A stretch of 64,000 nt of DNA from Methylocella silvestris BL2 (GCF_000021745.1 NC_011666.1:4119001-4183000), one strand, 5' to 3'. Shown: positions 47,560-57,049, counted from the first letter of the stretch. The notes: generated by a model from the sequence alone, not told the origin. A program made the numbers and translations.

Positions 47560-48222
47560 ATGGCTGAAGTCGGATTCAAGGACAGGCTGAATGACGCGCT
47601 TTCCGCCGCGCGGTCGGTCATCGGCGTTCTCGCGGGCTGCGCCGCGCTCGCATTGTTTGTCTCCGAATTCGGCGCGATCCAGAACGCCACGGATAAGTTT
47701 CTCGCTCACGCCGGCGCCGTGACCAAGCTTTCGGTCGCCGGCTTCGAAGTGGAGCTCGATCAGAAGACGGTGTCGACGGCGCTCGCCTCCGTTATGGATC
47801 AGCTCGATTCGCGTCGTCTGTCCGGGCCCGCCACGGAGATGATCGCCAAGCTCGGGCCTGCGGAATTCGCAAGACTGATGGACATTGGCCGGTTGGGACC
47901 TGTCTGCGAATATGACAAGGCGTCGGCGCAGATGCGCGCCGACGTCGCGATCGATTATTTGCTGAAGGAAAAGGAGCTGGCCCGACTCGTCGCAAACCCG
48001 GATCGGCTCACCCGCGTCACGGCTCAGTCCCAGCAAAAGGCGGAAGCCGGCGCCGAGGATCCGCATGGCGCCGCCACCTTCTGCTATAGTCTTGAGCTCA
48101 CCGGCCTCGGCCACGACGTCAGGACCGCGCTGGTGCAGACCTTTAAGTTCGCGTTTAACGCGTCCGGCGGAGCGACGCAGCCAAGGCCCGCCACGAAACC
48201 GGACGCCGTCGCGGGGCTTTAG
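47560..48222 (+). CDS. hypothetical single-pass membrane protein
   Basis: I do not recognise this 220-residue protein. It has one hydrophobic segment near the N-terminus (SVIGVLAGCAALALFVSEFG, about residues 19-38), then a mostly helical soluble domain that could form a coiled coil, with two Cys. GGAGGCGAC lies before the ATG. It starts 45 bp after trmL on the same strand and could be co-transcribed, without a clear functional link. Codon use matches the neighbours, so it is likely a real gene. Confidence 0.65.
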   Translation: MAEVGFKDRLNDALSAARSVIGVLAGCAALALFVSEFGAIQNATDKFLAHAGAVTKLSVAGFEVELDQKTVSTALASVMDQLDSRRLSGPATEMIAKLGPAEFARLMDIGRLGPVCEYDKASAQMRADVAIDYLLKEKELARLVANPDRLTRVTAQSQQKAEAGAEDPHGAATFCYSLELTGLGHDVRTALVQTFKFAFNASGGATQPRPATKPDAVAGL

Positions 48223-48285
48223 AACGCGCCGCGATCGCAATTGATCGATCGAATTCTGCTGAACCTTCTTGCATCCGGAGCGATT

Positions 48286-48318
48286 TTATCGACCGATGGA
48301 CTTCCATTCGGTCGATAA
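48286..48318. repeat. 14-bp inverted repeat (strong hairpin) upstream of hemF
   Basis: TTATCGACCG plus ATGG (48286-48299) pairs with CCAT (48304-48307) and CGGTCGATAA (48309-48318), with one bulged T and the 4-nt loop ACTT. A second weak palindrome, GCGC-N8-GCGC, follows at 48319-48334. No T run follows on either strand, so a classical terminator is unlikely. It lies between a hypothetical gene and hemF, and could be an operator or an mRNA end-processing structure. Confidence 0.6.
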
Positions 48319-48516
48319 GCGCGTTTAAAAGCGCAGTCCTCGGCCCCTTCGCCAAACGTCCGTTCCACTGCGGCGCCGCTGGAAACGGTGCGCGGATTGA
48401 TCCGCCGCATTCTGGTCCGGCTGGAATTATCTATTATGACGCCCGTTGCGGTGTTGTGCGCCCGGCGGGGCTGGCAAGGGGCGGCCAAGGGACCGAATAT
48501 CGCCGCAAGGAGAGCT

Positions 48517-49416
48517 ATGATGATTGAGTCAACGATCAGCGAGCGGCGCAGGACCGAAGCGCGGGCTTGGTTCGAATCGTTGCAGCAGAAAATCATCAAA
48601 GCCTTCGAAAGCCTCGAAGATGACGCTGCCGGACCCTTCGCGCGGCCGGATATGGCGCCGGGACGCTTTGTGCAGACGCCCTGGCAAAAGGAGACGGGCG
48701 GCGGCGGCCTCATGGCCGTCCTCAAAGGCCGCGTCTTCGAGAAGATGGCTGTGCACACCTCGACGGTGTTCGGCTCTTTCGCGCCGGAATTTGCCGCGCA
48801 GATCCCGGGCGCCGACGCCGATTCGCGCTATTGGGCTTCGGGCGTGTCGCTCATCGCCCATCCTTGGAATCCCAACGTGCCTTGCGTCCATATGAACACC
48901 CGCTTCGTCGAGACGAGCAAGGCGTGGTTCGGCGGCGGCGCGGATCTGACTCCTGTGCTCGACCGGCGCCGGACGCAGACTGATCTGGATACGGTCGATT
49001 TTCACGCCGCCATGGCCGGCGCCTGCGCGGGCTTTGAGCCGGTCGCGGACTATCCGCGGTTCAAGACCTGGTGCGACGACTATTTCTTTTTGAAGCACCG
49101 CAATGAGATGCGTGGGGTCGGCGGGATTTTTTACGATTATCTGGAATGTCCGCCGGACGATGCGGAGAGTTTCAACAAGAGCTTCGCCTTCACAAAGGCG
49201 GTCGGTCTCGCCTTTGCGGATATCTATCCGAAACTGGCGCGGCGCAATTTCGATCTGTCCTTCACCGAGGCCGATCGTCACGAGCAGCTGGTCCGCCGCG
49301 GCCGCTACGTCGAATTCAATCTGCTTTACGACCGCGGCACGGTGTTCGGCCTCAAGACCGGCGGCAATGTCGAGGCGATCCTATCCTCGCTGCCGCCGAT
49401 GGCCGAATGGCCCTGA
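48517..49416 (+). CDS. hemF: oxygen-dependent coproporphyrinogen III oxidase
   Basis: The 299-residue enzyme converts coproporphyrinogen III to protoporphyrinogen IX in heme synthesis and needs O2. Signature blocks are [21 protein letters not shown], then [22 protein letters not shown] and [22 protein letters not shown] near the C-terminal half, and [28 protein letters not shown] lies just before the ATG at 48517; an upstream start at 48388 would add 43 unrelated residues. A strong terminator follows at 49518. Confidence 0.95.
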   Translation: MMIESTISERRRTEARAWFESLQQKIIKAFESLEDDAAGPFARPDMAPGRFVQTPWQKETGGGGLMAVLKGRVFEKMAVHTSTVFGSFAPEFAAQIPGADADSRYWASGVSLIAHPWNPNVPCVHMNTRFVETSKAWFGGGADLTPVLDRRRTQTDLDTVDFHAAMAGACAGFEPVADYPRFKTWCDDYFFLKHRNEMRGVGGIFYDYLECPPDDAESFNKSFAFTKAVGLAFADIYPKLARRNFDLSFTEADRHEQLVRRGRYVEFNLLYDRGTVFGLKTGGNVEAILSSLPPMAEWP

Positions 49417-49517
49417 GCGCGCTCCGGCGTTGAACAAAGGCCTCCGCGCTTGACGCCGCGGGCTTTGACGAGTTTGGTCCGCGCGACCATCCGGGGCGAG
49501 AGCCCCGCGCGAGGGCC

Positions 49518-49561
49518 GGCGGATGCGGTGGGTAGGCTCCGCCGCATCCGCCTTCTTCTTT
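49518..49561 (+). terminator. rho-independent terminator after hemF
   Basis: GGCGGATGCGG (49518-49528) and CCGCATCCGCC (49542-49552) form a perfect 11-bp stem with a 13-nt loop, followed by TTCTTCTTT. It lies 100 bp after the hemF stop and ends 1 bp before the start chosen for the next gene, which is a strange place for an upstream leader of that gene. Confidence 0.85.
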
Positions 49562-49562
49562 G

Positions 49563-49874
49563 ATGGCCGAACCCTCGCGCCGACGATGGCCGCGCATGGA
49601 GGCTGAAGTGACTGACATTGAAAAGGAAGACGCCGGCATCGCGCCGGGCGATATCGTGCAGCTGAAATCCTATGGACCGCCGATGACGGTGGTCTCGCTC
49701 GACAACGACGGCGTTAACGCCATCTGGTATGATGAGGTCGATGGCGACGTGAAAACGCGTTTCCTGCCTCTGATTGCGCTGGAGAAAATCTTCATCGTCG
49801 ACGAGGACGATGAAGACGACGAGGACGAGGACGAACGGGACCGCAAGCCTCGCGGCAAAAAGAAACATCGCTGA
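49563..49874 (+). CDS. small DUF2158-type protein with acidic/basic tail
   Basis: The protein has 103 residues from the ATG at 49563, or 92 from the ATG at 49596. Its core, GDIVQLKSYGPPMTVVSL followed by AIWYDEVDGDVKTRFLP, fits the short DUF2158 beta-domain (YodC-like). The tail switches from very acidic (about 15 Asp/Glu) to basic (RKPRGKKKHR), which looks disordered. The terminator of hemF ends right before the first start, so the second start, or a leaderless transcript, may be used. Function unknown. Confidence 0.7.
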   Translation: MAEPSRRRWPRMEAEVTDIEKEDAGIAPGDIVQLKSYGPPMTVVSLDNDGVNAIWYDEVDGDVKTRFLPLIALEKIFIVDEDDEDDEDEDERDRKPRGKKKHR

Positions 49875-49880
49875 CAGGGA

Positions 49881-50582
49881 CTAGGCCAGCGCGACGGTCG
49901 CCGCATAAGAATCCGGCGCCGCGACGGGCTCGATCTGCACGCCGGCGAGCGCCGGCGCCAAACGTCCGGCAAGCGGCCAGATCGCGAGCGCGCCGGGCGA
50001 AAGCCTCACCTCGAAATCCTTGAGGGAGGCGGCGACGCCGATGCCGAACGCTTTGAGGACGGCCTCCTTGGCCGTCCAGATCCGGTAAAAGGCCTCAAGC
50101 TGGGCCGCGCCCGCCTTCGAGGCGATAAGACGATGCTCGCTTGCGCAAAAAAACATCCGGGCCAGCTCGACCTCGTCGAGGTTTTCGCGCATCAGCTCGA
50201 TATCGACGCCGATCATCCGTTCGGCTGAAAGGCCGATCAGCGCCAGATCGCCCGAATGCGAGACGTTGAAATGAAGGTCCGGCCGCTCGGCGAGGAACGG
50301 CTTGCCGAAGGGGCCGAGCGAGAAAGCAAGTTTTTCGGGCGCGATTCCTGCGGCCTCGCCGACAATGAGACGCAGCGCCGCGCGGGAGAGCACGGCGCGC
50401 GCCCGGTCCTCCAGACGATAAAACCTGTCAGCGCGCTGGATTTCGTCAGAACTCAACAGCGGTTCGGCCGCAGCGAGACGCGCCGGGTCGGGCGCGGCCT
50501 CCACCAACCAGAGTTTTGCGGCGGGATCTGAAACCGCCGCCCGGCGGGCGGCTCCCGACTGTATCCATTGCGCGATGGTCAT
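49881..50582 (-). CDS. 4'-phosphopantetheinyl transferase, Sfp type
   Basis: The 233-residue enzyme activates carrier proteins by adding phosphopantetheine from CoA. Motifs are [20 protein letters not shown] in the middle, then the Mg-binding GVDIE and [16 protein letters not shown]. Its two-lobed length fits Sfp/EntD rather than AcpS (about 120 residues). No polyketide or non-ribosomal peptide gene lies nearby, so the carrier protein is unknown. It is convergent with DUF2158 (6 bp gap). Confidence 0.92.
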   Translation of the reverse strand: MTIAQWIQSGAARRAAVSDPAAKLWLVEAAPDPARLAAAEPLLSSDEIQRADRFYRLEDRARAVLSRAALRLIVGEAAGIAPEKLAFSLGPFGKPFLAERPDLHFNVSHSGDLALIGLSAERMIGVDIELMRENLDEVELARMFFCASEHRLIASKAGAAQLEAFYRIWTAKEAVLKAFGIGVAASLKDFEVRLSPGALAIWPLAGRLAPALAGVQIEPVAAPDSYAATVALA

Positions 50583-50670
50583 AAGCGGCTGTCGCGAATC
50601 CTTTACGCTTTGGCAAGCCCCGCATAAGCATGACGCCGAAAGCGCTTCCCCTCAGCAAGGAGTTTCGGCC

Positions 50671-51795
50671 ATGGCGCCCGCGCTCAACCGACTGGTCGCC
50701 TGGATCGGCGCGGCGGCGACGCCGCTCCTGCGGCAATTGGATGCCGAGACCGCGCATCGGCTGACGATCCGGGCGCTGGCGCTCTATCCCGCAACAGGCG
50801 CAGCGCCGGACGATCCGCGCCTCGCCGTCACGGCGTTCGGCCTCCATTTTCCCAATCCGGTCGGCCTTGCCGCTGGCTTTGATAAAAACGCCGAGGCGGT
50901 CGATGCGATCCTCGCGCTTGGCTTCGGCTTTGCCGAAGTCGGCACGATCACCCCGCTGCCGCAGCCGGGGAATGCGCGGCCGCGCCTGTTCCGGCTGACG
51001 GCGGATGAAGCGGTGATCAACCGCTTCGGCTTCAACAGCGAAGGCGCCGCGGCCGTACGGGCGCGCCTGGCCAAGCGTGGCGTCCGCCGGGCGGGGGTGC
51101 TCGGCGTCAACGTCGGCGCCAACAAGGATTCAGCGGACCGCACGGCGGATTATGTGCGGGCGATTGCGCAGCTGGCGGCGCCCGCGGATTATCTCACCGT
51201 CAATATTTCGTCGCCGAATACGCCGGGCCTGCGCGATCTCCAGCACGCCGCCGCGCTCGACGATCTGCTGGCGCGGATTCTTGACGCGCGCGATGAATTG
51301 ATCTCGGCCTGCGGCCGCAAGCCGGTGCTTCTCAAAATCGCGCCCGACCTGACGCTCGACGAACTCGACGCGATCATAGTTTGCGCCAGACGCCGCGCCA
51401 TCGACGGGCTGATCGTGTCCAACACGACGCTGTCGCGTCCCTCCGGCCTGCGCGAGGCCGCTCTGGCGCGAGAGCAGGGCGGCCTGTCCGGTCGGCCGCT
51501 GTTCGATCTGTCGACGCGGATGCTGGCGGCGGCCTTCTTGCGCGCCGAGGGGGCGTTTCCGTTGGTTGGCGCAGGAGGCGTCGACAGCGCCGAGCGCGCC
51601 TTCGCCAAGATCGAAGCGGGCGCGAGCCTCGTGCAGCTCTATTCGGCGCTGGTTTTCAAGGGGCCGGGGCTTGCCGACGCCATCAAGCGCGGCCTCGTCG
51701 CAACGCTGGAGCGCCGCGGCCTGCCCGCTATTTCGGAGGCAATCGGGCGGAGGGCGAAGGATTTTGCCGCGGGAACGGCGGGGCCCGTTCCCTGA
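50671..51795 (+). CDS. pyrD: dihydroorotate dehydrogenase (quinone), class 2
   Basis: The 374-residue FMN enzyme oxidises dihydroorotate to orotate in pyrimidine synthesis and gives electrons to quinone. Class 2 features are the N-terminal membrane helix region ([19 protein letters not shown]), [40 protein letters not shown] and the catalytic Ser region [20 protein letters not shown] precedes the ATG at 50671. The gene is divergent from the phosphopantetheinyl transferase. Confidence 0.95.
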   Translation: MAPALNRLVAWIGAAATPLLRQLDAETAHRLTIRALALYPATGAAPDDPRLAVTAFGLHFPNPVGLAAGFDKNAEAVDAILALGFGFAEVGTITPLPQPGNARPRLFRLTADEAVINRFGFNSEGAAAVRARLAKRGVRRAGVLGVNVGANKDSADRTADYVRAIAQLAAPADYLTVNISSPNTPGLRDLQHAAALDDLLARILDARDELISACGRKPVLLKIAPDLTLDELDAIIVCARRRAIDGLIVSNTTLSRPSGLREAALAREQGGLSGRPLFDLSTRMLAAAFLRAEGAFPLVGAGGVDSAERAFAKIEAGASLVQLYSALVFKGPGLADAIKRGLVATLERRGLPAISEAIGRRAKDFAAGTAGPVP

Positions 51796-51807
51796 GGCAA
51801 AGCTCGC

Positions 51808-52164
51808 TTATTTTCCGCGCATGTTGAGAAGCCGCAGCACGAGCCAGATCGGCACCACCACGGCGGCGCCGACCAGCACATAATTGATCACTTCGCGGAT
51901 GGCGTCGAAACCAAGCCGTGAAATCCGGTCGAACAGGTCCGTCAGTCCGCGCAAAACATCAGCCGGCCTGATGTCCAGCCACATGAACAGAGCGCCGACG
52001 ATCAGCGATACGAAGAACAGCCGCATCGCGACATTCGCCGGCGAGCCGCCGAGGAATCGCGTCAGCGGCGTCTGCGCATCGAGCGGGGCAGGGCCGCGCG
52101 TATCGGTCCAGCCGGGCGGCGCAGGCGGCGGAGAGGGCGGAGAGTCGCTGCTGCGGTCGGTCAT
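51808..52164 (-). CDS. small membrane protein, DUF6460-like
   Basis: The 118-residue protein has a Pro-rich N-terminus (SDSPPSPPPAPPGW) and two membrane segments (AMRLFFVSLIVGALFMWL and INYVLVGAAVVVPIWLVLRLL). Similar small proteins are common in Hyphomicrobiales and carry a DUF label; I recall DUF6460 but cannot verify it. It is convergent with pyrD (12 bp gap). Function unknown. Confidence 0.7.
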   Translation of the reverse strand: MTDRSSDSPPSPPPAPPGWTDTRGPAPLDAQTPLTRFLGGSPANVAMRLFFVSLIVGALFMWLDIRPADVLRGLTDLFDRISRLGFDAIREVINYVLVGAAVVVPIWLVLRLLNMRGK

Positions 52165-52388
52165 CTTGATCCTGTCCTATGGCCTGCGCGATTCTGCACT
52201 TTTTCGCCCATTCCGCAAAATTGGCGCGCGGCGCGCGGCGCGGCCCCCGGTCGTCAATATATAGGCGCAAAAACTCTTTCGTTTTCCGGGGCGCCAAATT
52301 CGCTTAAAAAAATTTGGCGCAGGCTAAGCTCAGCTTGGCGCCGAAGCTGCGGCGGCTTCGCCCAGGGTCCACTATTCAAGGAAGAGAC

Positions 52389-53009
52389 ATGGATCGCCTT
52401 CTCGTGCTCGTGCGTCATGGCCAAAGCGAATGGAATTTGCAGAATCTGTTCACGGGCTGGAAGGATCCCGATCTGACGGACCTCGGCGTCTCCGAGGCGA
52501 AAGCCGCCGGGCGCGCCCTGAAGACGGCGGGCGTCGGCTTCGATATCGGCTTCACGTCGGACCTGTTGCGGGCGCAGCGGACGATGAAGCTGCTGCTTGC
52601 CGAATTCGGCCAGCCCGATCTTCAGGTCACGAAAAACGTTTCGCTGAACGAGCGCGACTATGGCGATCTTTCCGGCCTCAACAAGGCCGAGGCCGCCCAG
52701 CAATGGGGCGACGAGCAGGTGCATCTCTGGCGGCGATCCTATGACGTGCCTCCGCCCGGCGGCGAAAGCCTGAAGGACACGGTCGCGCGCGTCCTGCCCT
52801 ATTATTGTCAGGAGATCCTTCCCGCGGTGCTCAATGGCAAGCGGACCCTTGTGACGGCGCATGGCAATTCGCTGCGCGCCTTGATCATGGTGCTCGACAA
52901 ATTGACGCCGAAAACGATTCCCGGGATGGAGCTCGCGACGGGCGTGCCGATCGTCTACCGGCTGAAGGCGGATTCGACGGTGGAGAGTAAGCAGGTGCTT
53001 GAGCCCTAA
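52389..53009 (+). CDS. gpmA: 2,3-bisphosphoglycerate-dependent phosphoglycerate mutase
   Basis: The 206-residue glycolytic enzyme interconverts 3- and 2-phosphoglycerate. The phosphohistidine motif is [18 protein letters not shown]; further family blocks are [31 protein letters not shown] and the second His in [10 protein letters not shown]. The shortened length compared with E. coli (250) is the usual alphaproteobacterial form. AAGGAAGAG lies before the ATG at 52389. AlkB follows after 8 bp. Confidence 0.95.
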   Translation: MDRLLVLVRHGQSEWNLQNLFTGWKDPDLTDLGVSEAKAAGRALKTAGVGFDIGFTSDLLRAQRTMKLLLAEFGQPDLQVTKNVSLNERDYGDLSGLNKAEAAQQWGDEQVHLWRRSYDVPPPGGESLKDTVARVLPYYCQEILPAVLNGKRTLVTAHGNSLRALIMVLDKLTPKTIPGMELATGVPIVYRLKADSTVESKQVLEP

Positions 53010-53017
53010 GGGAGCGG

Positions 53018-53668
53018 ATGACGAAAGATCTTTTCGCAGCGCTTGAGCCGTCCGTCGAACTGGCGCCCGGACTCGTTCTGGCGCGCGGCTTTTTCGACGG
53101 TTCGGCGCAGCGGCTCCTCGCCGATGAGATCGCCGCGCTCGCCTCCGTCTCGCCCTGGTATCGGCCGCGCATGCCGCGCAGCGGAAAGCCGTTTTCGGTC
53201 GAGATGACCAATTGCGGGACGCTCGGATGGGTCTCGGACATTGGCGGCTATCGCTATCAACCGCTCCATCCGGTGACGGGAGAGCCCTGGCGCCCGATCC
53301 CCGCGCTCGCGCTGCGCGCATGGGGCGTCTTTTCCGCCTATCCGCTGCCGCCGCAGGCCTGCCTCGTCAATTTCTATGGCGCCGAGGCGCGCATGGGGCT
53401 CCATCAGGACGCGGATGAGGGCGATTTTTCCGCGCCTGTCGTCTCGATCTCGCTCGGCGACGAGGCTTTGTTCCGCTACGGCGGCCAGAACCGCAGCGAT
53501 CCGACGCGAAGCGTGCGGTTGCGCTCAGGCGACGTCATCGTGCTGGGCGGCCCGTCGCGGCGCGCCTTTCACGGCGTCGACCGCATCTTTCCGGGGACGT
53601 CAGAGTTGCTGCAAGGCGGCGGCCGGATCAATTTGACCTTGCGGCGCGTGACCGGACGGGGGCAGTAA
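53018..53668 (+). CDS. alkB: alkylated DNA repair dioxygenase AlkB
   Basis: The 216-residue Fe(II)/2-oxoglutarate dioxygenase removes alkyl groups from 1-methyladenine and 3-methylcytosine. The iron ligands are in GLHQDADEGD (His, Asp) and RRAFHGVDRI (His); the 2-oxoglutarate Arg is in GRINLTLRRV. The substrate-lid region has GYRYQPLHPVTGEPW. It probably shares a transcript with gpmA, 8 bp upstream, but the two have no known link. Confidence 0.93.
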   Translation: MTKDLFAALEPSVELAPGLVLARGFFDGSAQRLLADEIAALASVSPWYRPRMPRSGKPFSVEMTNCGTLGWVSDIGGYRYQPLHPVTGEPWRPIPALALRAWGVFSAYPLPPQACLVNFYGAEARMGLHQDADEGDFSAPVVSISLGDEALFRYGGQNRSDPTRSVRLRSGDVIVLGGPSRRAFHGVDRIFPGTSELLQGGGRINLTLRRVTGRGQ

Positions 53669-53711
53669 GGGATAGAGTTCGCGCTCAGCGCCTCCCCCCA
53701 AAGGACCCGCG

Positions 53712-54551
53712 ATGAAAGTCTCACTCATCCAGATGAATTCGGTCGCCGACAAGGGCGCCAATATCGCCGAGGCCGAGCGGCTGATCGAACGCGCGGTCGC
53801 CGAAGAACGGCCGGATTGGATCAGCCTGCCGGAATGCTTCGATTTCCTCGGCGGCTCGCGCGCGGACAAATTCGCCGCCGCCGAGTTTTTGCCGGGCGGG
53901 CCGGCCTATAGCGCCATGCAGGCGCTGGCGCGCAAGCACGCGGTTTTCATCCATGCCGGCTCGATCCTCGAAAAGCCCAAGGCCGGGGAGAGCGAGCCCG
54001 AGCGCATCCACAACACCACGGTGGCGTTCGACCGCTCGGGGGCCGAGATCGCGCGCTATCGCAAGATCCATATGTTCGACGTCACGACGCCGGACGGCGC
54101 GCGCTATCATGAAAGCAATTCCTTCGCCCCGGGCCGGGCCGTCGTGACCTATCCTTGCGAGGACGTCATCGTCGGCTGCGCGATCTGCTACGATCTGCGC
54201 TTTCCGGCGCTGTTTCAGGAGCTTGCCGCGCGCGGCGCGCAGCTGATCGCTCTGCCGGCCGCCTTTACGCAGCAGACTGGCAAGGATCATTGGGAGGTGC
54301 TCTGTCGCGCGCGGGCGATCGAGACGCAGACCTTTTTCTGCGCCCCGGCGCAGACCGGCGTTCATACGGTTGGCAATGAAAAGCGCCTGACCTATGGCCA
54401 TTCGCTGGTCGTCGACCCCTGGGGCCATGTCATCGCCAAGGCCTCCGACGGGGTTGGGATCGTCTCGAGCCGCCTCGATTCGGCACTGGTCGCCAAAGTG
54501 CGGGCGCAGATCCCGGTGGCGAGCCACAGGGTCGAATTCGCGGCGGCGTAA
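53712..54551 (+). CDS. carbon-nitrogen hydrolase, Nit1/deaminated glutathione amidase-like
   Basis: The 279-residue nitrilase-superfamily enzyme has the Glu-Lys-Cys triad: Glu in ISLPECFDFL, Lys in YRKIHMFDV and Cys in VGCAICYDLRFPALFQELA. The sequence RKIHMFDVTTPDGARYHES is typical of the Nit1 branch, which repairs deaminated glutathione. The C-terminal block VVDPWGHVIAKASDGVGIV agrees. It lies 43 bp after alkB. An omega-amidase function is less likely but not excluded. Confidence 0.88.
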   Translation: MKVSLIQMNSVADKGANIAEAERLIERAVAEERPDWISLPECFDFLGGSRADKFAAAEFLPGGPAYSAMQALARKHAVFIHAGSILEKPKAGESEPERIHNTTVAFDRSGAEIARYRKIHMFDVTTPDGARYHESNSFAPGRAVVTYPCEDVIVGCAICYDLRFPALFQELAARGAQLIALPAAFTQQTGKDHWEVLCRARAIETQTFFCAPAQTGVHTVGNEKRLTYGHSLVVDPWGHVIAKASDGVGIVSSRLDSALVAKVRAQIPVASHRVEFAAA

Positions 54552-54555
54552 GGCG

Positions 54556-56142
54556 ATGACCCTTCCGTCGCGGCTTCTTTGCGCGCTGGCGCTCTGTCTC
54601 GGCCTTGTCCAGCCCGCCTGCGCCGAGATGGTCTGGCGGCGCGGCGCGCTCGGCGATCCCGGCTCGCTCGATCCGCACAAGGCGACGACGCTCATCGAAA
54701 GCAATGTGCTCGGCGAGCTCTTCGAGGGGCTGCTTTCGCGCAACGCCGCGGGCGCGCTTATTCCCGGCGTCGCCGAAAGCTGGAGCGTCGCGCCGGATGG
54801 GCGCGTCTATAAATTCAAGCTACGCGAGGACGCCAAATGGTCGAACGGCGATCCGGTCACGGCGGAGGATTTCGTTTTCGCCTTCCGTCGCCTGATGGAC
54901 CCGCGCACCGGCGCGCCCTACGCCAATATTCTCTACGCGCTGAAGAATGGCGAACAGGTCAATTCCGGGGCCTTGCCGCCAGATGCGCTGGGCGCCCGGG
55001 CGTTGGGCGAGCGCGAGCTTGAGCTGACCCTCGAACAACCCGTGCCCTATTTTCTGGAGCAGTTGGCGCATTTCACCGCAAAGCCGCTGCATCGCAAATC
55101 CATCGAGGCGTTCGGCTCCGATTTCGCCCATCCCGAGCATGTCGTCGCCAACGGTCCGTTCCGGCTCAAAAAATTCATTCCCAATGATGCGATCGTGCTG
55201 GAGAAAAACCCGCGCTTTTGGGACGCCGGCAAGATTGCGCTCGACCGCGAGATCTTCATTCCGCTCGAGGATCGCTCGGCGGCGCTGCGTCGCTTCATGG
55301 CCGGCGAGATCGATTCCTATGATGAAGTCCCGGTTGAGGAGATCGGCTTCGTGCGCAAAACGCTGTCGGGGGCGCTGCATCTTTCGCCGAGCCTTGGCGG
55401 CTATTATTACGCGCTCGATACGCGCCGCCCGCCCTTCGACGACGCGCGGGTGCGTCAGGCGCTCGCGATGGCGATCGATCGGGAGTTTTTGGCCGAAAAG
55501 ATCTGGGGCGGCTCGATGGCGCCCGGATACAGCTTCGTTCCGCCCGGCGTCGCAAGTTATGGCGCGCCCGCCGAGGTCGCATGGAAAGATTTGAGCTTTC
55601 CCGAACGGCAGGAGCAGGCGCGGCGTCTGCTCAAGGAGGCCGGGTTCGGCGAGGGCGGCAAGACGCTCGAGGTCGAGATCCGCTTCAACAATTCAGGCAG
55701 CCACCGAACGACTGCGGTCGCCATCGCCGATATGTGGATGAGGCTCGGGGTGAAGGCGAGCCTGATCGGCACGGACGCCTCCACCCACTATGCTCTATTG
55801 CGCGAGAAGCCGCCGTTCGACGCCGCGCGGATGAGCTGGTACGCCGATTATCCTGATGCGCAGAATTTTCTGTTTCTCGCCGAAAGCGCCAATAAGGGCT
55901 TGAATACGCCGAGCTTTTCCAACCCCGAATTCGATGCGCTGATGCGGCGGGCGGCCGAGGAGCAAAATTCCGATGCGCGCAAGACGCGGCTTCACGAAGC
56001 CGAAGCGCTGCTCCTCAGAGAGCAGCCCTTTATCGTCTTGATGAATTATCGGTCGAGCCACCTCGTCTCGCCGAAGCTCAAAGGTTTTGAGCCGAATGCG
56101 CTCGACATTCATCCGGGGCGGTACGTCTCGATCGCGCGATGA
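54556..56142 (+). CDS. peptide ABC transporter substrate-binding protein (SBP_bac_5 family)
   Basis: The 528-residue periplasmic protein has a signal peptide ending near ALCLGLVQPACA. The mature part fits OppA/DppA-type solute binders: GDPGSLDPHKATTLIESNVL, LREDAKWSNGDPVTAEDFVF (family signature), VRQALAMAIDREFLAEKIWG, and a C-terminal YRSSHLVSPKLKGF. No permease or ATPase gene is near, so it is an orphan binding protein; the permeases may be elsewhere, or it may have another role. It starts 4 bp after the nitrilase gene. Confidence 0.9.
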   Translation: MTLPSRLLCALALCLGLVQPACAEMVWRRGALGDPGSLDPHKATTLIESNVLGELFEGLLSRNAAGALIPGVAESWSVAPDGRVYKFKLREDAKWSNGDPVTAEDFVFAFRRLMDPRTGAPYANILYALKNGEQVNSGALPPDALGARALGERELELTLEQPVPYFLEQLAHFTAKPLHRKSIEAFGSDFAHPEHVVANGPFRLKKFIPNDAIVLEKNPRFWDAGKIALDREIFIPLEDRSAALRRFMAGEIDSYDEVPVEEIGFVRKTLSGALHLSPSLGGYYYALDTRRPPFDDARVRQALAMAIDREFLAEKIWGGSMAPGYSFVPPGVASYGAPAEVAWKDLSFPERQEQARRLLKEAGFGEGGKTLEVEIRFNNSGSHRTTAVAIADMWMRLGVKASLIGTDASTHYALLREKPPFDAARMSWYADYPDAQNFLFLAESANKGLNTPSFSNPEFDALMRRAAEEQNSDARKTRLHEAEALLLREQPFIVLMNYRSSHLVSPKLKGFEPNALDIHPGRYVSIAR

Positions 56143-56145
56143 ATT

Positions 56146-56733
56146 CTACCGGTTCTGGCCCGGCACCCATAGAATATCGCCGTCGCCTTTGCGATTGACG
56201 TAGCGCGCCGCGACGAACAGGAAATCGGACAGCCGGTTCACATATTTCAGCGCCGGCTCGCCGACGTGTTCGTTCGGAACGGCGGCGAGCGCGACGAGCA
56301 GCCGTTCGGCGCGGCGGGTGATTGTGCGGGCAAGATGCAGCGACGCGGCCGCGCTCGATCCGCCGGGCAGCACGAAAGACATCAGCGGCGGAAGCTCGGC
56401 GTTGAGATCGTCAATCTTGCGTTCAAGTCGGTCGACCTGCGCCTGAACGATCCGCAGCGGCTCATATTGCGGAATCGGCTCGGTCTCCGGCACGCAGAGA
56501 TCGGCGCCAAGGTCGAACATGTCATTTTGCACGCAAAGCAGCATGGCGTCGACGCGCGCGCAAGCGGGGTCCTTCGACGTCGCAACCCGCGCGAGGCCGA
56601 TCGCGCAATTGGCTTCGTCGATCGTGCCATAGACCTCGACCCGCAGATCGTTCTTCGGGCGGCGCTCGCCCGTCCCGAGCGAGGTCTGGCCGGCGTCTCC
56701 AGTGCGGGTGTAGATACGGTTCAGGACAACCAT
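56146..56733 (-). CDS. cob(I)alamin adenosyltransferase, PduO type
   Basis: The 195-residue enzyme makes adenosylcobalamin from ATP and cob(I)alamin. Motifs are RIYTRTGDAGQTSLGTGERR near the N-terminus (ATP loop), VYGTIDEANCAIGLAR and the C-terminal RRAERLLVALA with LKYVNRLSDFLFVAARY. Adenosylcobalamin is the cofactor of the methylmalonyl-CoA mutase encoded at 22124-26199. It follows the HIG1-domain gene on the same strand, a pairing seen in other alphaproteobacteria. Confidence 0.93.
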   Translation of the reverse strand: MVVLNRIYTRTGDAGQTSLGTGERRPKNDLRVEVYGTIDEANCAIGLARVATSKDPACARVDAMLLCVQNDMFDLGADLCVPETEPIPQYEPLRIVQAQVDRLERKIDDLNAELPPLMSFVLPGGSSAAASLHLARTITRRAERLLVALAAVPNEHVGEPALKYVNRLSDFLFVAARYVNRKGDGDILWVPGQNR

Positions 56734-56860
56734 GCGGCTCTTTCGTCATAGTCTGGCCGACGTCGCCGGCGGCGGCTTGCAACACGCATTTTGGGCGTGA
56801 TGACGATCTGAAATGTCTGCGGCTCTTCGGCGACGCGCCGTGGATAGCTTACCCCTGACG

Positions 56861-57049
56861 TCAGCCGCGCAACCATAATATGCCAATGATGACGAGGATT
56901 GCGAAAAACTGCAATCCAACCCGCCACCGCATCAGCTTTTGCGACAAATTCGGGCTTCCGCCCCGCATCATATTGACGAAGCCCGCCACCAGCACGGCGG
57001 CCACCGCGCCAACCGCGAGAGCGGCGATGAGATTCGTTGCGGCATGCAT
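56861..57049 (-). CDS. HIG1-domain small membrane protein
   Basis: The 62-residue protein has two membrane segments (LIAALAVGAVAAVLVAGFV and GLQFFAILVIIGILWL) joined by a basic loop with SQKLMRWRVGLQF, the HIG1/hypoxia-induced pattern R-x3-Q. In mitochondria and alphaproteobacteria HIG1 proteins bind respiratory oxidases. The ATG at 57049 is chosen because an earlier start would add 39 residues without similarity to anything. It precedes the cobalamin adenosyltransferase by 127 bp. Confidence 0.75.
   Translation of the reverse strand: MHAATNLIAALAVGAVAAVLVAGFVNMMRGGSPNLSQKLMRWRVGLQFFAILVIIGILWLRG

Noticed and set aside
46906-48240. Minus-strand open frame of 444 codons opposite trmL and the 220-residue hypothetical gene
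   Set aside because: TrmL is clearly coded on the plus strand. The antisense product is Arg-rich with no domain, and it would span two genes and an intergenic gap.
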